Shown here: positions 1 through 15,559 of the stretch, in pieces
Position numbering within the stretch: the first letter of the stretch is position 1
How the letters are laid out: the number at the start of each line of letters is the position of its first letter
Assembly: GCA_028023455.1 (NCBI GenBank)
Contig: JAQFVV010000001.1
Coordinates: forward strand, 25,967,401-26,031,400
DNA length: 64,000 nucleotides
Reading direction: 5' to 3'
From: Epiperipatus broadwayi
Taxonomy: Eukaryota; Onychophora; Udeonychophora; Euonychophora; Peripatidae
Notes under the pieces: generated by a model
Told to the model about the DNA's origin: nothing
What the model saw: the letters and a program-made list of their open reading frames with translations, nothing else
The model's database searches: none
Translations under genes and position numbers: made by a program

Positions 1-900
1 AGTCAGGACAGTTCCAAGTCAACTAGCTGACATTAATGCAATTAACCAGTTTGTGAAATTCAAGATTTTCAAGGGATTGGCTACTGAAGCCCCAATAGGA
101 CACTTGAGGAGCCTGAACTTATACCTCACAGTTAATCAGAACCTGATGGAGGGAGAGAAAATTGTCATTGTGTATAGCCATCTAAAAGGAGATGCCATGC
201 CCCATCTACCTTTGATGAATACCAAACCTTAATGGTGAAGAGCTTCTGGAACATGGTTAACAAGAAGCACTACTATATCAGCTGTTCCAGGAAAAGTATA
301 AACAGATGCCATGAAAAACATTAACAAAGTTCTTCCACTATCAAGTATCTAAATTGCAGACCCTAAACATATACCACCTGACTGAGGGTGAGATCATATG
401 AATCATTAGAAGGAACTTACCCCTAAAGATAGAAGTTACTCTTGTGCACAAATGCCAAAAGCATTGAGCAGATAGGTGAACTGTTAAATAATATTGATAT
501 AAATACTAGCAGAATACCTAACCAGATTCCTGAAAAGAGAAAGGAGGACCCCACTGTAAATGCCATGTACTATAAAAGGAGGAAACCCATTAATGACCCC
601 AACCACTGGGAGGGTAAATCACTACAACAAATTCCTCCAAAACCTCAATCACCTAATCAGAATCAGGCAAGGGACAATAGAACCAACATGAGCTCTATTG
701 ATAGCCCAGAAAAATATAATAAACCAGGATGTAGTAAATACTCACCTAAAATTTAAAAAAAAGTAAAGGGGTACTTGAGGTTATGTTCCTCACCTCACGA
801 GGCCAAAAAAACATTTGGGAACACAAGGCAAATAATGGACTGGGAAATCACTAATCAAATTTGGTCATGGGAAGATAGAACACTCAGTTAGGCAGTGCAA
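1..900 (+). pseudogene. Gypsy copy 1: decayed Gag
   Basis: Remnant of a Ty3/Gypsy Gag, read in several frames. The first 240 bases resemble a capsid segment (FKGL, then EGEKI and LKGDA). 442-756 is an open stretch of 104 codons matching the Gag C-terminal half, basic and rich in Pro, Asn and Lys. Around 850-900 the frame giving GKIEHSVRQC is the tail of a CCHC zinc knuckle (GKxxH followed by C); its first two Cys codons are lost. The order Gag, then protease at 925, is that expected of Gypsy. The 5' part and LTR lie outside the window. Stops and frame breaks make it non-functional. The family assignment rests mainly on the adjoining pol. Confidence 0.7.
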
Positions 901-924
901 TGCTGCCCCATGATAGAGATGCTG

Positions 925-1215
925 TTTGAGGATTTGCCAGTTAAGGCATTATTAGACTCTGGTAGATAGATCTCAGTAATGTCAGATGCATTTTACAACA
1001 AATCTCTGACTAGTAACCCCAACATCAAGACCCTGCCACTGAAATTGATTCAAGTTACCATGGCTACTAATAGAAAAGCCAAACTGATGCTGAACCAAAT
1101 CTGGGTTCAAATCAAGATTGGCAGAACATTCTACCATGTTTTCCTGATCCTCAATGGCTTGATACATGAGGTCATTCTGGGGGTGGACTTTCTCCACATG
1201 AACCATTGTGTTATT
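925..1215 (+). pseudogene. Gypsy copy 1: retropepsin-like protease
   Basis: Aspartic protease that would process Gag-Pol. The active-site segment reads ALLDSGR-stop-ISVMS (about 940-984), with the catalytic Asp in DSG and an in-frame TAG where the family has a polar residue. The ATG at 979 used by a naive ORF call is therefore inside the domain. Downstream, EVILGVDFLHMNHCVIDF (about 1168-1221) is the conserved C-terminal strand-helix element of retropepsins (ILGxDFL). The domain is followed in the same frame by RT-type linker sequence. Seen: motifs and stop. Known: DSG/DTG plus ILGxDFL typify Gypsy proteases. Dead because of the stop. Confidence 0.8.
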
Positions 1216-1429
1216 GATTTTTCTGAAAAGGTAGTTAGGGTAAAGAATGAGATTTTGGAAATGACATTGTGCCCAAGGTATGACCTACCTGAAGTTGATT
1301 GTATAATATCTGTGATCCCAGAGGCACTGATTGAAAGTAAAATTGCAGAGATCAATTTACTTGGAAGTGATGAGAAAAAAAATTATCTGTTATCATTGAG
1401 TTTGGGCCTATTTTCTCAGAATTTCCAGC

Positions 1430-2700
1430 AAAGAATAAAACTAATTCATAACCACCTCTTTCAATTCAAATCATATCCTATTCCATATCAGTATTGTGAA
1501 GAGATATCTAAGCAGCTTAATAAAATGCTAGATTGGGGGATTATTTCCAAATATTCTTCACCTTATTGTCATCCAGTAATAACTGTGAAGATGGGTTGAT
1601 GAGATTTTGTTTAAATGCCCACCAACTAAACAAAACTAGTTCCTGACAGAAACATTCCATCACCCATCTATGATTTATTTGTAAGGTTTGGAAATAAAAA
1701 AAAAGTGTTCTCTACTTTTGATCTAACCTCCAGCTATTGGCAGATCAAGCTCCTTCCAGATGATTGTCAATACACTGCCTTCCGATATAAGGGTTTCACT
1801 TACCATTTCAATAGAATGCCCTTTGGATTGATCAATAGTAGTGTTGGTCTAATATGATGCCTGGATAGAACCCTATCTCCTAAGGTCAAACAGATTGTGA
1901 ACATTTATATGGATATGATTATAACATTTACCACCATTGAAGAACACCTTCAACACTTAATTTTGTTTTTTAAAGTGCTATGAAAAGGGAATTAAGGTCA
2001 ACTTCAAGAAGAGCACATTAACATGTAGAAAAGTACTCTTCCTGGGTCATATCATTGGATGCAATGAGATAAGATCTCATCCTGACAAGATCAGTGTCAT
2101 ACAGAACTTTCCAAAACCCACAAATAGGAAGCAAATCAGGTCATTTTAGGACTGTGAAACTTTTATAATCATTTCTACCAGAAGTTCTCAGACTGCATGG
2201 AACCATTATTGAAATTGATTAGAAGGGATGAAAAATGGAAATGGACTGAGGAGCAAGATAAGGCATTTGAAGATATTAAAACAGGGTTCTTACAGAAAAC
2301 TGTGTTAGCTTTCCCTGATTTTAATAACTGTTTATTGTCCAAACAGACAGTAGCAGTTTCAGATTGGGGGTAATGTTATCTCAAATCCAGGAAAATGGCT
2401 AACCTGGGGTTCTCTATTTTATTAGCCAACTCTTACAGGATCCAGAAATAAATTATACAGACACAGAGAAGGAAGCACTAGCAATAGTGTGGGCCTTTCA
2501 GAAGTTTTGACCGATGACTTTTTGGATCAGAGGTGACAATGGTCATAGACAACAAAAGCCCAAATTTTTGAATCACAGCTACCTGACCAATAGTTGCCTA
2601 ATCAGATGGAGTTTACTGTTACAGGAATTCAACTAGAGCATACAGTAAGGATCCAAGAATGTGATAGCAGATGTGCTGAGTCAAAACCCATGCAGGTCTG
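1430..2700 (+). pseudogene. Gypsy copy 1: reverse transcriptase and RNase H
   Basis: Polymerase module in at least four frames. YPIPYQY, then WGIISKYSSPYCHPVITV (1469-1593), is the start of a Gypsy RT. FSTFDLTSSYWQIKL (about 1709-1753) is motif A with its catalytic Asp. FRYKGFTYHFNRMPFGLINS (1780-1839) is the segment before the catalytic box. The catalytic box reads YMDM at about 1906-1917, so the second Asp of the expected YxDD is gone. FLGHIIG follows at about 2040. RNase H is recognised from DTEKEALAIVWAFQKF (about 2461-2508) and NVIADVLSQNP (about 2658-2690). Many stops and frameshifts; enzymatically dead. Confidence 0.85.
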
Positions 2701-2929
2701 AACAAAACCACCTTTCGGTAGACAATGTCTACATTACTAACATCAATCTTATGATTGACAACAATGTAGAAGATGATTTAGAAGATTTGCCTGAAATTCA
2801 ATTTCGAGATACAAATCTAAAACCAATCAAGAAAACATTAAAAGAAAAAAAAAGTTCTGCATGTGCCAAAAGATCTTACACATTATAACCTTAAAAAGGT
2901 CTTTATTTATAGACCTTTCTTAAACATTG

Positions 2930-3952
2930 AAGAATGGAGGGTAGTAATACCTAAGTAACTAATAACCCCACTCATAATGTGTGTCCATTGTCTATATGGT
3001 TACTATGTGGTCCATAAGATGGAAAAAATGGAACATACTCTTTAAAACGGGTTTTACTGGCCAATAATGTATAAAGACATCTTAAGATCATTACTCTAAT
3101 TTAACTAAATCAATAATACCAGAAAGACCTAATGAGATATTGGCAATAGATTATTATGGACCCTACCTTCATTCAACAAAAAATATCTATTGGTAGCCTA
3201 TGATATCTTTTCTAAATACATTACAGCTTACCCAATACCCCAGGTTAATACCAGAAACACCATCAAGGTATTAGACTCTCTCCAATTCATTAGGATAGAA
3301 AGGCCAAGAACCATGTTAATGGATCATTGTACTCCTTTCCTATCTAAGGAATGGAAAAATTGGGTGGAGAAATCACAAATCAAACATGTGCTCACATCCA
3401 TTAGGAATCCACAGTCCAACCCTTGTCAATGCATAATGCAGGGATTAGGATGGTTGTTCAAAACATACCAAGAGGGTGAGCATAAGGGGTGGGTAAAGCA
3501 GATGGAACATGTGGTAAATATCATCAATTGGAGCATGAACAAATCAACTGGATTTGTGCCCACTAAATTGTACTTTGGCAAACCCACACCAATACTATTT
3601 GTAAAATATACACCCACAGTACAACACCTAAATGCAAATCCAGAAGTGGTAAGACAAAAAGCCTACCATCAGATGATTATCAGAGCAAAGCAAAGGAATA
3701 AAAATGAAAGAAACACATAGTTTTAAAGTAGGTGATAAAGTACCAATAAAGACTCCTCATGTAAGTAAACCTAGCGAAAATAAATATCAAAACTTCTACT
3801 TGCAATATGAAGGACATTATACTATCATAAAACAAGCAGGTCCTAATGCTTTTTGGGTGGATGTAAAGTGGGAAATGAGAGGCACATATAATGCCAGAAT
3901 CATAAAACCATATTGTGGTCAATTGATTTTCTACAATATCAAGTGCAGATAA
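2930..3952 (+). pseudogene. Gypsy copy 1: integrase
   Basis: Integrase core and C-terminus in three frames. The HHCC zinc domain survives only as traces (YYVVHK, then GFYWPIMYKDIL, about 2998-3090). The catalytic core has the first Asp in LAIDYYGP (about 3140-3163) and the second in MLMDHCTPF (about 3313-3339). The third acidic residue, normally Glu in NPCER, reads NPCQC at about 3417-3431, so the DDE triad is broken. STGFVPTKLYFGKP (about 3547-3588) and the C-terminal FKVGDK, EGHYTI and GTYNARIIKPY (3724-3912) are typical of integrase and its GPY/F-like tail. No LTR is recognisable after 3952. Confidence 0.85.
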
Positions 3953-5340
3953 AAAACAACTTGCAAACAGCTTTTATTTTTTTTACAGGTGCCATATTCA
4001 GTGGACTTTTTAACTGAATAGACTGTCACAAAGTTAACTAATTCATGATTATTTTTCTTTTTCTTAGGAATTCCCTATGCTTACATGCCTAAATAATTAA
4101 GTGACTACTATTCTTTCAATCAGGAAATTAAATGGCAAAGACTGCTGAACTTTAGTTTTAAAATAGTATTTGATAAACAAGAAATAACAATAATCAATAT
4201 CAAATTATTCATTCATACTAAACATTAGTAACATACACATTCTTAAAATAAATATGAATAAAAGACTACAGACTACAAAATTAATCTTGGACATTAATAG
4301 TTATAATCAAGTTCTTGTTAATCATAATTATTAAACAATCTAGTCAGTCCATTAAGAGTTTCTATATTTCAATCAAAAGTTAAATGGATATAAAGAATTC
4401 TCATTCATCTTACTAGTAATGTTTATTTTAATATAGATATGTGTATCATATATAGAACATTCATCTTACCAGTAATATTTCTTTTAATATAGATATGTGT
4501 GACATGTATAGACCACAGTCGTGGATTTTAAGTTCTTACACGATATTTTGATCCATGATTTTAGAGTTAAACATCTCCTACTTAGCTTGTTGGGGTTCCT
4601 AGTGTGATATAGGCAAGGTAGATTTAATCAAGACATCATCTCAACAACAGGAAAGGAAAAAGGCCTCAACAACCATATCTGAAAGCTTAGCAATACATTT
4701 GGTTGGTGGCTTCTCTGAAGGTAAAGGAACCATGCATTAAATCATTTTAAACCACTCTCTGGGTCTTTTCTCTGCAATTTTCCATTTCTATGAAAAATGT
4801 AAACACTGGTCACAAGAAAAACTACTACTAATAATCTCTTTTTTTCAAAAGTTCTCAGGGTTGCCTTTTATATGCTATGGCATATCTCCCACACATCTAC
4901 CATGTCATACCTTTTTTTTTTGGAATTTAATTCCCTGCCAAGTTTATTTTCTTATTATTTATTTCAAAATTAATTGTCAGTGAATTATATAATTTTCTTG
5001 TGTTTTAAGTGTAACACTTATTTCTGACTGCAAAAATAATATATTCTTTTCTGCCAAATGAAATGAATACTTTACAAAAAAAACTATGTTTAATACATAC
5101 AATTTATTTATACAATATTTTTATATTTTTATTGATTAAATTTCTAATCACATTTGTCACCTGATTGACATTCTAATTGCCCATCTTTAATTAGCAAGAA
5201 AAGAGATATAATACCTTCCCTTCTTCTCTAATTAAAGATAAGTATGTTGATTTTATTCTTTTCTTATCACTTTTAACTCATGTACATTTTCTTATAATCT
5301 GGGTGATCAAACAAATAACTTTCTTGCATATTAATGAAAC
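3953..5340. other. AT-rich spacer after Gypsy copy 1
   Basis: No coding frame or mobile element recognised. A less AT-rich patch at about 4560-4790 has no readable motif. It holds a short diverged tandem duplication, listed separately. Confidence 0.5.
4403..4515. repeat. Tandem duplication, unit about 56 bp
   Basis: Two adjacent diverged copies, each starting ATTCATCTTAC and containing TTTTAATATAGATATGTGT; the second starts at 4459. Confidence 0.75.
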
Positions 5341-5344
5341 ACAA

Positions 5345-5350
<6 letters not shown>

Positions 5351-5402
<52 letters not shown>
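5351..5402. repeat. (AT)n microsatellite
   Basis: About 26 uninterrupted AT units, visible directly. Confidence 0.95.
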
Positions 5403-8830
<3,428 letters not shown>

Positions 8831-8836
8831 TTTATT
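8831..8836 (-). terminator. Candidate poly(A) signal AATAAA of the HDEL gene
   Basis: On the minus strand AATAAA lies about 95 bases after the stop codon of the candidate last exon. Such hexamers are frequent by chance in AT-rich DNA, so this is suggestive only. Confidence 0.35.
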
Positions 8837-8930
8837 TTGTACAATTGTTGAAAACAATAAACATAACATATATTTAAAATAAAAAAAAGAAATAAAAAAT
8901 TAACTATTAAATTAATCCAAGCAAATTTGT

Positions 8931-9019
8931 TTATAACTCATCGTGGATAATATTTTCATAATAATCCTGTTCGGGTAAAATCATGCTATCCTCAACAGAA
9001 AATAAATTCAATGGCAAAT
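8931..9019 (-). CDS. Candidate terminal exon of an ER-resident protein (ends HDEL)
   Basis: Minus-strand exon preceded by a strong acceptor (about nine T then CAG). It starts two bases into a codon and stays open for 28 codons to TAA. The preceding candidate exon (17151-17229) ends with one spare base, so phases agree: G+AT gives Asp at the junction. The segment is acidic and the last four residues are HDEL, the classical KDEL-receptor retrieval signal, implying a soluble or lumenal endoplasmic reticulum protein. Seen: acceptor, phase match, open frame, HDEL. Known: HDEL/KDEL gives ER retrieval. Inferred: host gene on the minus strand. The protein family is not recognised. An AATAAA lies about 95 bases past the stop. 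Confidence 0.65.
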
Positions 9020-9225
9020 CTGAAAAAAAAAGTAATAATTAGTTTTTTAAACCTTATATATATATATATTAAAATCAATAAAACATCATATGATCACCAT
9101 AATAATATATTTTGCTTTAATTGTATAAAAATCCAAGTGGAAAAGACTTTGTAACCATCAATCATCAATTAATCTAGCTCGTACATAAATCCCAAATGGG
9201 AACTACTTTATAATCATCTCTACAT

Positions 9226-10540
9226 GGATAATAAGAATATGTATATAAAAAATAATGTTAAAATAAAAATATTATTTTCTTAAAACCAATTAGGCTAGTG
9301 TGAATCGGTAAATCTAAGGAAGGTCACAAAGTGTCCATGAAGATAATAACTTTTAGTATCAACATCAGTTAAACTAGCCTTAAAATCCATAAGCAGAATA
9401 TTATTAGATAAATTTAATATTTGCAAAACTAATAAATAGTTAATAATCAGGTCTATGAAATGAATATGAAATTCAACTTATGAATTAGGTGACAAATGAA
9501 TTAGGATGTAGATGACCAAATGGGTAATGGAAACAATAATAATTAAATAATGAAAATGAACAAGCTTAAGGGTGAGGAGAAGAGAAAGAAAGTGTGTTAG
9601 GATAATGAATGATTAAGATGATGATAGAATAGGAGCAAATGAAAGATGAATCAATTATGATAATTATTAAGATAAAATGAGGATGAAAAAATAAAAGAAA
9701 GAAAGATCCAGGTGAAATATAAGAACAATGTTGATGATGGGGAATGAGATCCTAAACTATAAACTAATATTGTATTAAATAACAGTAAGATAAAAAAAAA
9801 ACAAAGTATGGATTCTAATCTTGATGAAACCAGAATAAGTTTTAAAAACTAGAAAAGAATTCTACATCTTAAAATTATATAAAATCAATTAAACTCTGAA
9901 GATAAATGTAACTCAAATCAAAGCACAATAAATAACTTTAGACATAAAATTACCATAAATTCAAAATTATAATTGTGAATTGGTAATTTATTTTTCTCAG
10001 GGTTCAAATAACTTAAATATTACTATTTTACAAGATATACTTGGGGGCCAGTGAGAGGGATTTTGCCACTACCCAAATATAACAAACAAAGACAGCTCAT
10101 AAAACAAGATACAATTAACAAAGAATATTTGTCTATCCCAATATCAACAGTAATATGAACTTTGTTTTATGAAGTACAAATAAATTCTTAACAAAGCAAG
10201 CACAATAATTTAAAAACTCTCTTTTATTACATACCTATGGGCAATATGATCAAGATCAGTGAATGATGTACCTTATGATTCAAATAAACAAGTTATTTCA
10301 AAACCAATAGATCATTAAAATATTATTTAAAATAACACATGGGCTTAAAATCACAGTGTTCTGATCAATAAGCCATAAATTCTAAATTTACTTTAAATGT
10401 AAGAGCTTACCAAAATCATGATATATTAATGCATAATAAAATATAGTGCATTGATTGATGATGACTTTAAGACAATAAGATAATGTGTTGATAGCAATAA
10501 TAATATGGATGATGATTAGCAATAAGGCCACCCATCTAGT
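9226..10540 (+). repeat. Dispersed repeat R1, copy a
   Basis: Aligns over about 1.3 kb with 28165-29522, same orientation, clearly diverged. A conserved core is ACAAGATATACTTGG followed by CAGTGAGAGG and CCACTACCCAAATATA (about 10030-10080 here, about 28985-29037 there). Both copies end near AGCAATAAG(G/A)CCAC. No open frame is shared, and neither terminal repeats nor a poly(A) tail are evident. Probably an old non-coding transposon derivative; class unknown. Its right end abuts the LINE fragment. Confidence 0.75.
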
Positions 10541-10544
10541 GATA

Positions 10545-12344
10545 AGAACAGTTCCCAATTGTAAAGAAGGTTGTCAATTATTTGAATATATATGGGTGGT
10601 ACATTGAGCTGTTCCAGAACACTGAAAAAAAACATCAATTCTCACAGAGTCAATTGCCCAAGCTATATCAAGTTTGATTGCAATGGGCCAGGATTTCCTT
10701 TGTCTCCACACATGATCAACCAGAACTCTGAACTGGCTAACAACATCGGATGTTGAAGTGCCTTTTTTTGCAAATTAATAGCATGAAAGTTGTTTATGTT
10801 ATATTGAATCTTGTCTTTAATGATGCTCTTGATGATCTTTGTTAATAGGGGAATCATCAAGATAGGATGCAAGTTATTAAGATCTGGTTGTGCATCATGC
10901 TTCTTTAAAATAGGTGCCATGGAGATGGGACAGAAGTTTATTAGGTGATGACTTACAGTGGTGATGAGGTCTATCATTCCATGGATTATTGGGATAGTAA
11001 AAGCTCTTAGGTGTAAGAGTAGAAATCTGGGAATTCCATGCAACACAGGATGGATGCTTTCTGGGAGTGATTGTAGTTTGTTAAGAATATCACTATCTGT
11101 GCTGTTATGCTCCAAAGGGTTGATAGTAACAAAACCTCTGTGGATGTTAGTGATGCTAATAGATTATAATTTTCTTTTGTAAAAGTCTCTTATTCTGGAA
11201 AGCATAGAGAGGCCAATATATTGGTTATTGTGTATCTTGATAGATGAAGGTGCCTTGCTTCATTTGTTGGACCCTATGGCCCATCTGATATAACCTTGAG
11301 TCCAGCAGTGTTGATATGTGCTAAATAACTGCGTGCTCATTTAATTGATAGGTATTGTGCCAGGGACTTCTGGGTAGCTTTGTATTGTAGTTTAAGGCAA
11401 GTAATTTCATGGATATTTTGTCTTTATATGGGCAATTGTTTAAGTGTGTCAGCTATCTTGTCCAAGTCACTTAGTAATTTAAAGGGACCTTTCTTTCCTT
11501 GGGTGCATTTATGAATATGTGATTGTAGGATATTTATGAAATTATTCCATTTATCACATGGTAAAAGTGTGTTTATATTAACAGAGTTGAATGATATGTA
11601 AATCTCTGAGATGAGTTGTATAGTGGCAGATCCCTTTGTGAGAATCCTCATTGTTCATGGAATGTTACCATATAAGTGTGTATTATCCATGATTCTGATA
11701 AGAACCTCTAGTGCCATGTGGTTCATAAAGACCACAGGCCACAGGTGAGCTTCAATGAAGAGAGCAAGTGAAGAAGAGAAGTATAAGAGATCAATGAGGG
11801 ACTTAACCATGGCGAGTAGAATGAGAAGGCAGACCCATCAAAAAGATGTCTTCCACTTGTAAAGATGTTGCTCAGAGATTTGAAGTGACTCCTTTCAAAA
11901 GAATAATGTTTGATTAAAGTCACCCAACATCAATGTGGGAAAAGGGTTAGTTCTTTAAACCTTGTTGATAGTGTGGATGATTCTATATATTACATCTGAT
12001 ACTTTAGTCATGTAAACATTTATTATGTTAAGTGTCCATCCATTTACCTGTATAATGGCTATGAGGCAGTTAAAGTCTATGTGAATTATTTTGAAAAAGG
12101 TTATTTTAGATTTTTTATTAAAAAAAATTGCTACTCCACCAGATGCAGAGAAGGAAAAGGAATAATGGAATTATCTGAATTTTTGAATTCTCTGTATGAT
12201 GTTTTGGTCAGATAGTGTATGAAGTTTTGTTTCATCAAGGCAAAGAACATCAGGTGTATTATGCTTAAGCCAGAATGATAATTCTTGAATTCTGACAAGA
12301 GAGTTCATGCCTCTGACATTAATCAATGTTATGTTGAAGGTCAT
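10545..12344 (-). pseudogene. LINE ORF2: APE endonuclease and partial reverse transcriptase
   Basis: Minus-strand non-LTR retrotransposon polyprotein with several frameshifts and stops. It opens near 12344 with an N-terminal endonuclease segment (NVRGMNS), then TPDVLCLDET (about 12229-12257, catalytic Glu) and SASGGVAIFF (about 12117-12148). MLGDFNQTLF lies at about 11901-11930 (catalytic Asp and Asn of GDFN). After a linker, the RT fingers region is clear: APILKKHDAQPDLNNLHPI (about 10855-10915), then LTKIIKSIIKDKIQ. No YxDD palm motif follows before 10545, so the 3' half of RT and the tail are missing. This is unusual because LINEs are normally truncated at the 5' end. Domain order fits a Jockey/I-type LINE. 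Not functional. Confidence 0.85.
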
Positions 12345-12364
12345 CATTGATAGTGAAATCGCTC

Positions 12365-13345
12365 TCTCATGTAAAAAAGTTTGCCTGATTGGAATGTGGT
12401 CCAGTTTCTAAGACTGTAATATTCTGTTCCAACATCAAATTGGTGAAGTGATGATGAGGTTCAGATTGTATCAGATTTTTAGATAAGTTGAGGTCTGGTG
12501 GAATAGTTTCAGGAACAGACCTCAATGATGGAGATAAATCTATGAGTAAGTATTCATTATCATTTTTATGTTAACTTGAGGCCACTTTATTTTGAGACAA
12601 AGGGTCAACCAGTTGTTGTATGTTGCTATCTTGGTCCACTGTATTTAGTTCATTTGCAAGGTTATATAAACTTTTGTTTTTTGGAGAAGGGTCTCTTTGT
12701 TTTTCCCCACAAGGTCTATTTGGTGGGAGAGCATTGGTCTTTATTGCTTCTCGAAGATTGTCTAACTCATTGCTATTGCTATTTTCTTATGATTGTTTAG
12801 AGCTATTGTTTTTTTATGTTTTCTTTTATGTGGAATTCTGATGTTGGCCATTGCAGTGTCGCTTTGTTCAGCATCGGTGTCCATGTATGTTTGACTGATT
12901 GTTGCTATATCTGATGTTGATACGCAATCGTCATTGGTATGTAGTTGTTCAGGAGTGAGTTGAAGTTGTTTTGTTTCTAAGGAAATTTTATTATTAGGAG
13001 TTTTTGATGGTGATGTAGTGTGATCCATAATATTGCTAATTATATATTGTTGCTCAAGACTTTGAAAGATATTTGTTAGATGTTGATTTTTTTTATCATT
13101 ATTGTTGCTATCACATTTGTGGAATCTGTACTGAATCTCTCCACAGATTATGCATTTTCTCCATGACAATATTTTATTAGATGGTCCCTCTACCTGCAGG
13201 AGAAGCAATGGGGTGGAAGGCCATGAAAGATGATGTTGAGTGGAGATTCATCATGTTGAATTAGAGATGGCACTGATAGAGGTGCAATTCCTTTTTTAAG
13301 AACTAACTGAAATTGTGCGGTATTGATGTATACTGTTACTCGCTC
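12365..13345 (-). pseudogene. LINE ORF1 with two CCHC zinc knuckles
   Basis: Gag-like ORF1 upstream of ORF2 on the same strand. It begins (about 13340) with TVYINTAQFQLVLKKGIAPL, typical of the domain before the knuckles in two-ORF LINEs. Knuckle 1 (about 13168-13211) keeps C-x2-C-x4-H-x4-C spacing but carries an in-frame TAG between its Cys and His. Knuckle 2 (about 13107-13148), in another frame, reads CIICGEIQYRFHKC: the usual GH is QY, so the metal-binding His is lost. A polar Asn/Gln/Lys-rich tail runs to about 12365. Role in live elements: RNA binding and RNP assembly. Dead copy. Confidence 0.75.
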
Positions 13346-13854
13346 CTTTTTTAATAAAAAAAAAATCACATATTTTCAATTTAAATTTTGAAATAACAAT
13401 GTTGATGTATGGTGGGGTGGGGGAAATAATGTTAATTTTCAGAATCACCTGATAACCCCTCCCTCCTATTCCTAGATGAAATATTGTATAAGAATAAAAT
13501 GGTTATTGATTAGCTACTTATTCATTTACATGGTTGTGTATGATTTGATTAACCAATATTTTATATATATAATGATAGATCAAAACTACCATGATAGACT
13601 ATCAATTATTGATACCATCTTCCAAACTACAAACAAAACTCAATAGTCCTGTTAAATCTGGAATAACGATCTGTCTATTTATTTACTATTTTATATGCTA
13701 CTCACATAAACTAATATATTAATATACATGAATTCCTAAGATATTAAAATAAATTTTTACAAATAAAAATTTGAATCTTATTTATCAAAAATATATAAAT
13801 TACTTTCTTTACAGATAATATATTAGTAAATATATTAATTAGTTAATCATTTAT

Positions 13855-14116
13855 TACATTAAATATCAGCCTTTTACAGCTACTGTACATGCACTTTAAT
13901 GAGTGTTAAATAATAAATGAATACTTCCACTGCCCATACAAGATATAGCATTTAAGAAAGAATAAAATGAATATAGCATTTAAGAAAGAATAAAATGAAT
14001 CCATTTTATTTTTTCTTAAATGATATATCTTGTATGGGCAGTGGAAGTATTCATTTATTATTTAACACTCATTAAAGTGCATGTACAGTAGCTGTAAAAG
14101 GCTGATATTTAATGTA
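13855..14116. repeat. Foldback element P, copy 1
   Basis: Long inverted repeat: arms of about 95-115 bp starting TACATTAAATATCAGCC and ending with its complement, joined by a short centre. The left arm's inner part holds a direct duplication of about 28 bp (ATATAGCATTTAAGAAAG twice), so the arms are unequal. The arm ends match the palindrome at 44000-44131 (ATATCAGCCTTTTA, GTGTTAA.TAATAAATGAA). No ORF. A MITE-like or foldback transposon is the best reading. Confidence 0.85.
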
Positions 14117-14196
14117 TTACAATTATAAACATCGTGCTATATAAATAGATGCTTATTTAATCATTTATTATATTTTACAGCCATTAACTATAACAA

Positions 14197-14621
14197 CTAA
14201 AAAGTGATTCTATGATAATTTGTTGAAATTGATTTCTTAATAAAAAATCACTTATATAGTCATAGTATTATTCTTTATAGTTGTGTGAACCAATCCACGA
14301 GTGTGCATTAATCAACCAAAAGTAAGTTTGATGTCACTAATACTTCAAAAACTCCAAAGAGAATATTTCATTAATCAACCAAAAGTAAGTTTGATGTCAC
14401 TAATACTTCAAAAACTCCAAAGAGAATATTTCAATTTCACCTAAAAAGTGATTCTATGATAATTTGTTAAAATTGATTTCTTAATAAAAAATCACTTATA
14501 TAGTCATAGTATTATTCTTTATAGTTGTGTGAACCAATCCATGAGTGTGCATTAATCAATCAAAAGTAAGTTTGATGTCACTAATACTTCAAAAACTCCA
14601 AAGAGAATATTTCAATTTCAC
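14197..14621. repeat. Nested tandem duplication (181-bp unit with internal 63-bp repeat)
   Basis: The unit starts CTAAAAAGTGATTCTATGAT at 14197 and again at 14441. The first unit contains an extra 63-bp direct repeat (14308-14370 and 14371-14433, TTAATCAACC to GAATATTTCA); the second does not. Copies are almost identical, so the events are recent. No coding content. Confidence 0.9.
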
Positions 14622-15202
14622 ACATCACAATCAAATTCTATTTTTCATTTCAGTTTTCACATAAATATTATTAATAGTTTTATAATTAATTATTTTTTCT
14701 TAGTTTTAATAAATTATTTTATTTTTATTTATAATGGCAGTACATCTCAAACATCACAACACTTCTGCAGGAATGTCAACTAGCATGTCAGTTCAGCCAA
14801 GATCTCCCAATGTAGATGCTCATCAGTAGCTCTAATCAGTAAGTTGTATTTGCATTTGGTTGTAGTATTATTTTATTTGTAAGCTATCATTTTGCAGTAA
14901 TCACTTGATTTTATATTTTACACAAATTCTATCTAACAAGATGAAGTGTTTGCCACAAGCTGACAGGTATAATAAATAATAATATTACATTGCACTGACT
15001 CTAAAACACTAACTTATGTACCTCAAGTTTAACTCTATAATGAATTTAGCATTTAATTCACTTTTTATTTCGTTTTATTATTTTATTTTGTATATAGTGA
15101 CTATTTTAGTAGTAATTTTTAATAAATTACAAACATTATTGAAGTTCTTTATTATAATATTCAAATTATACAAATTATTGATCATTAACTACTTGTCATT
15201 AG
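14622..15202. other. Spacer with small exon-like patch
   Basis: An ATG-led open run of 31 codons starts at about 14733 and is followed by a GTAAGT at about 14830, but it stops before that donor. No family is recognised and it is not called. Confidence 0.25.
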
Positions 15203-15320
15203 GAATGACATATTCACTACAAAACTCCTGTATGGAAAAACACTTTAAATGGCTACTAGGAAAAATAAAAGGTTCTAATATCTTTATTCTACAAAGTGTT
15301 CAAGTGATGGATTACCTTAG
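15203..15320 (+). CDS. Candidate internal exon, function unknown
   Basis: Plus-strand segment between an acceptor (ACTTGTCATTAG) and a consensus donor (CTTAG/GTAAGTG), 118 bases, open in one frame (phase 1 to phase 2, 38 full codons). The peptide includes KHFKWLLGKIKGSNIFIL; no domain recognised. Its 3' phase fits the candidate terminal exon at 23942, which starts with one base of a codon. This is weak support because one in three random pairs would match. It lies in an intron of the minus-strand HDEL gene, so it would belong to a nested antisense gene. It could equally be a chance open segment. Confidence 0.3.
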
Positions 15321-15559
15321 GTAAGTGTTATTATATATCAAATTATTGGAAATTTAATGACAAATGCAAATAATTTATTAACAAAAGTATAGTCTTCAAA
15401 TTAATGCGTAAAAATTTAGAATTTATAAAATAATATGAAAATTATTTTTAGAAATATTAAAATTTTGTTCTTTTTTTTAATTACTTTGAATATAAATGAC
15501 TGTAATTTTTGAGTTTTATGACATTCTTTAGTGTTTTATGGGTACTGTTATATTATATC

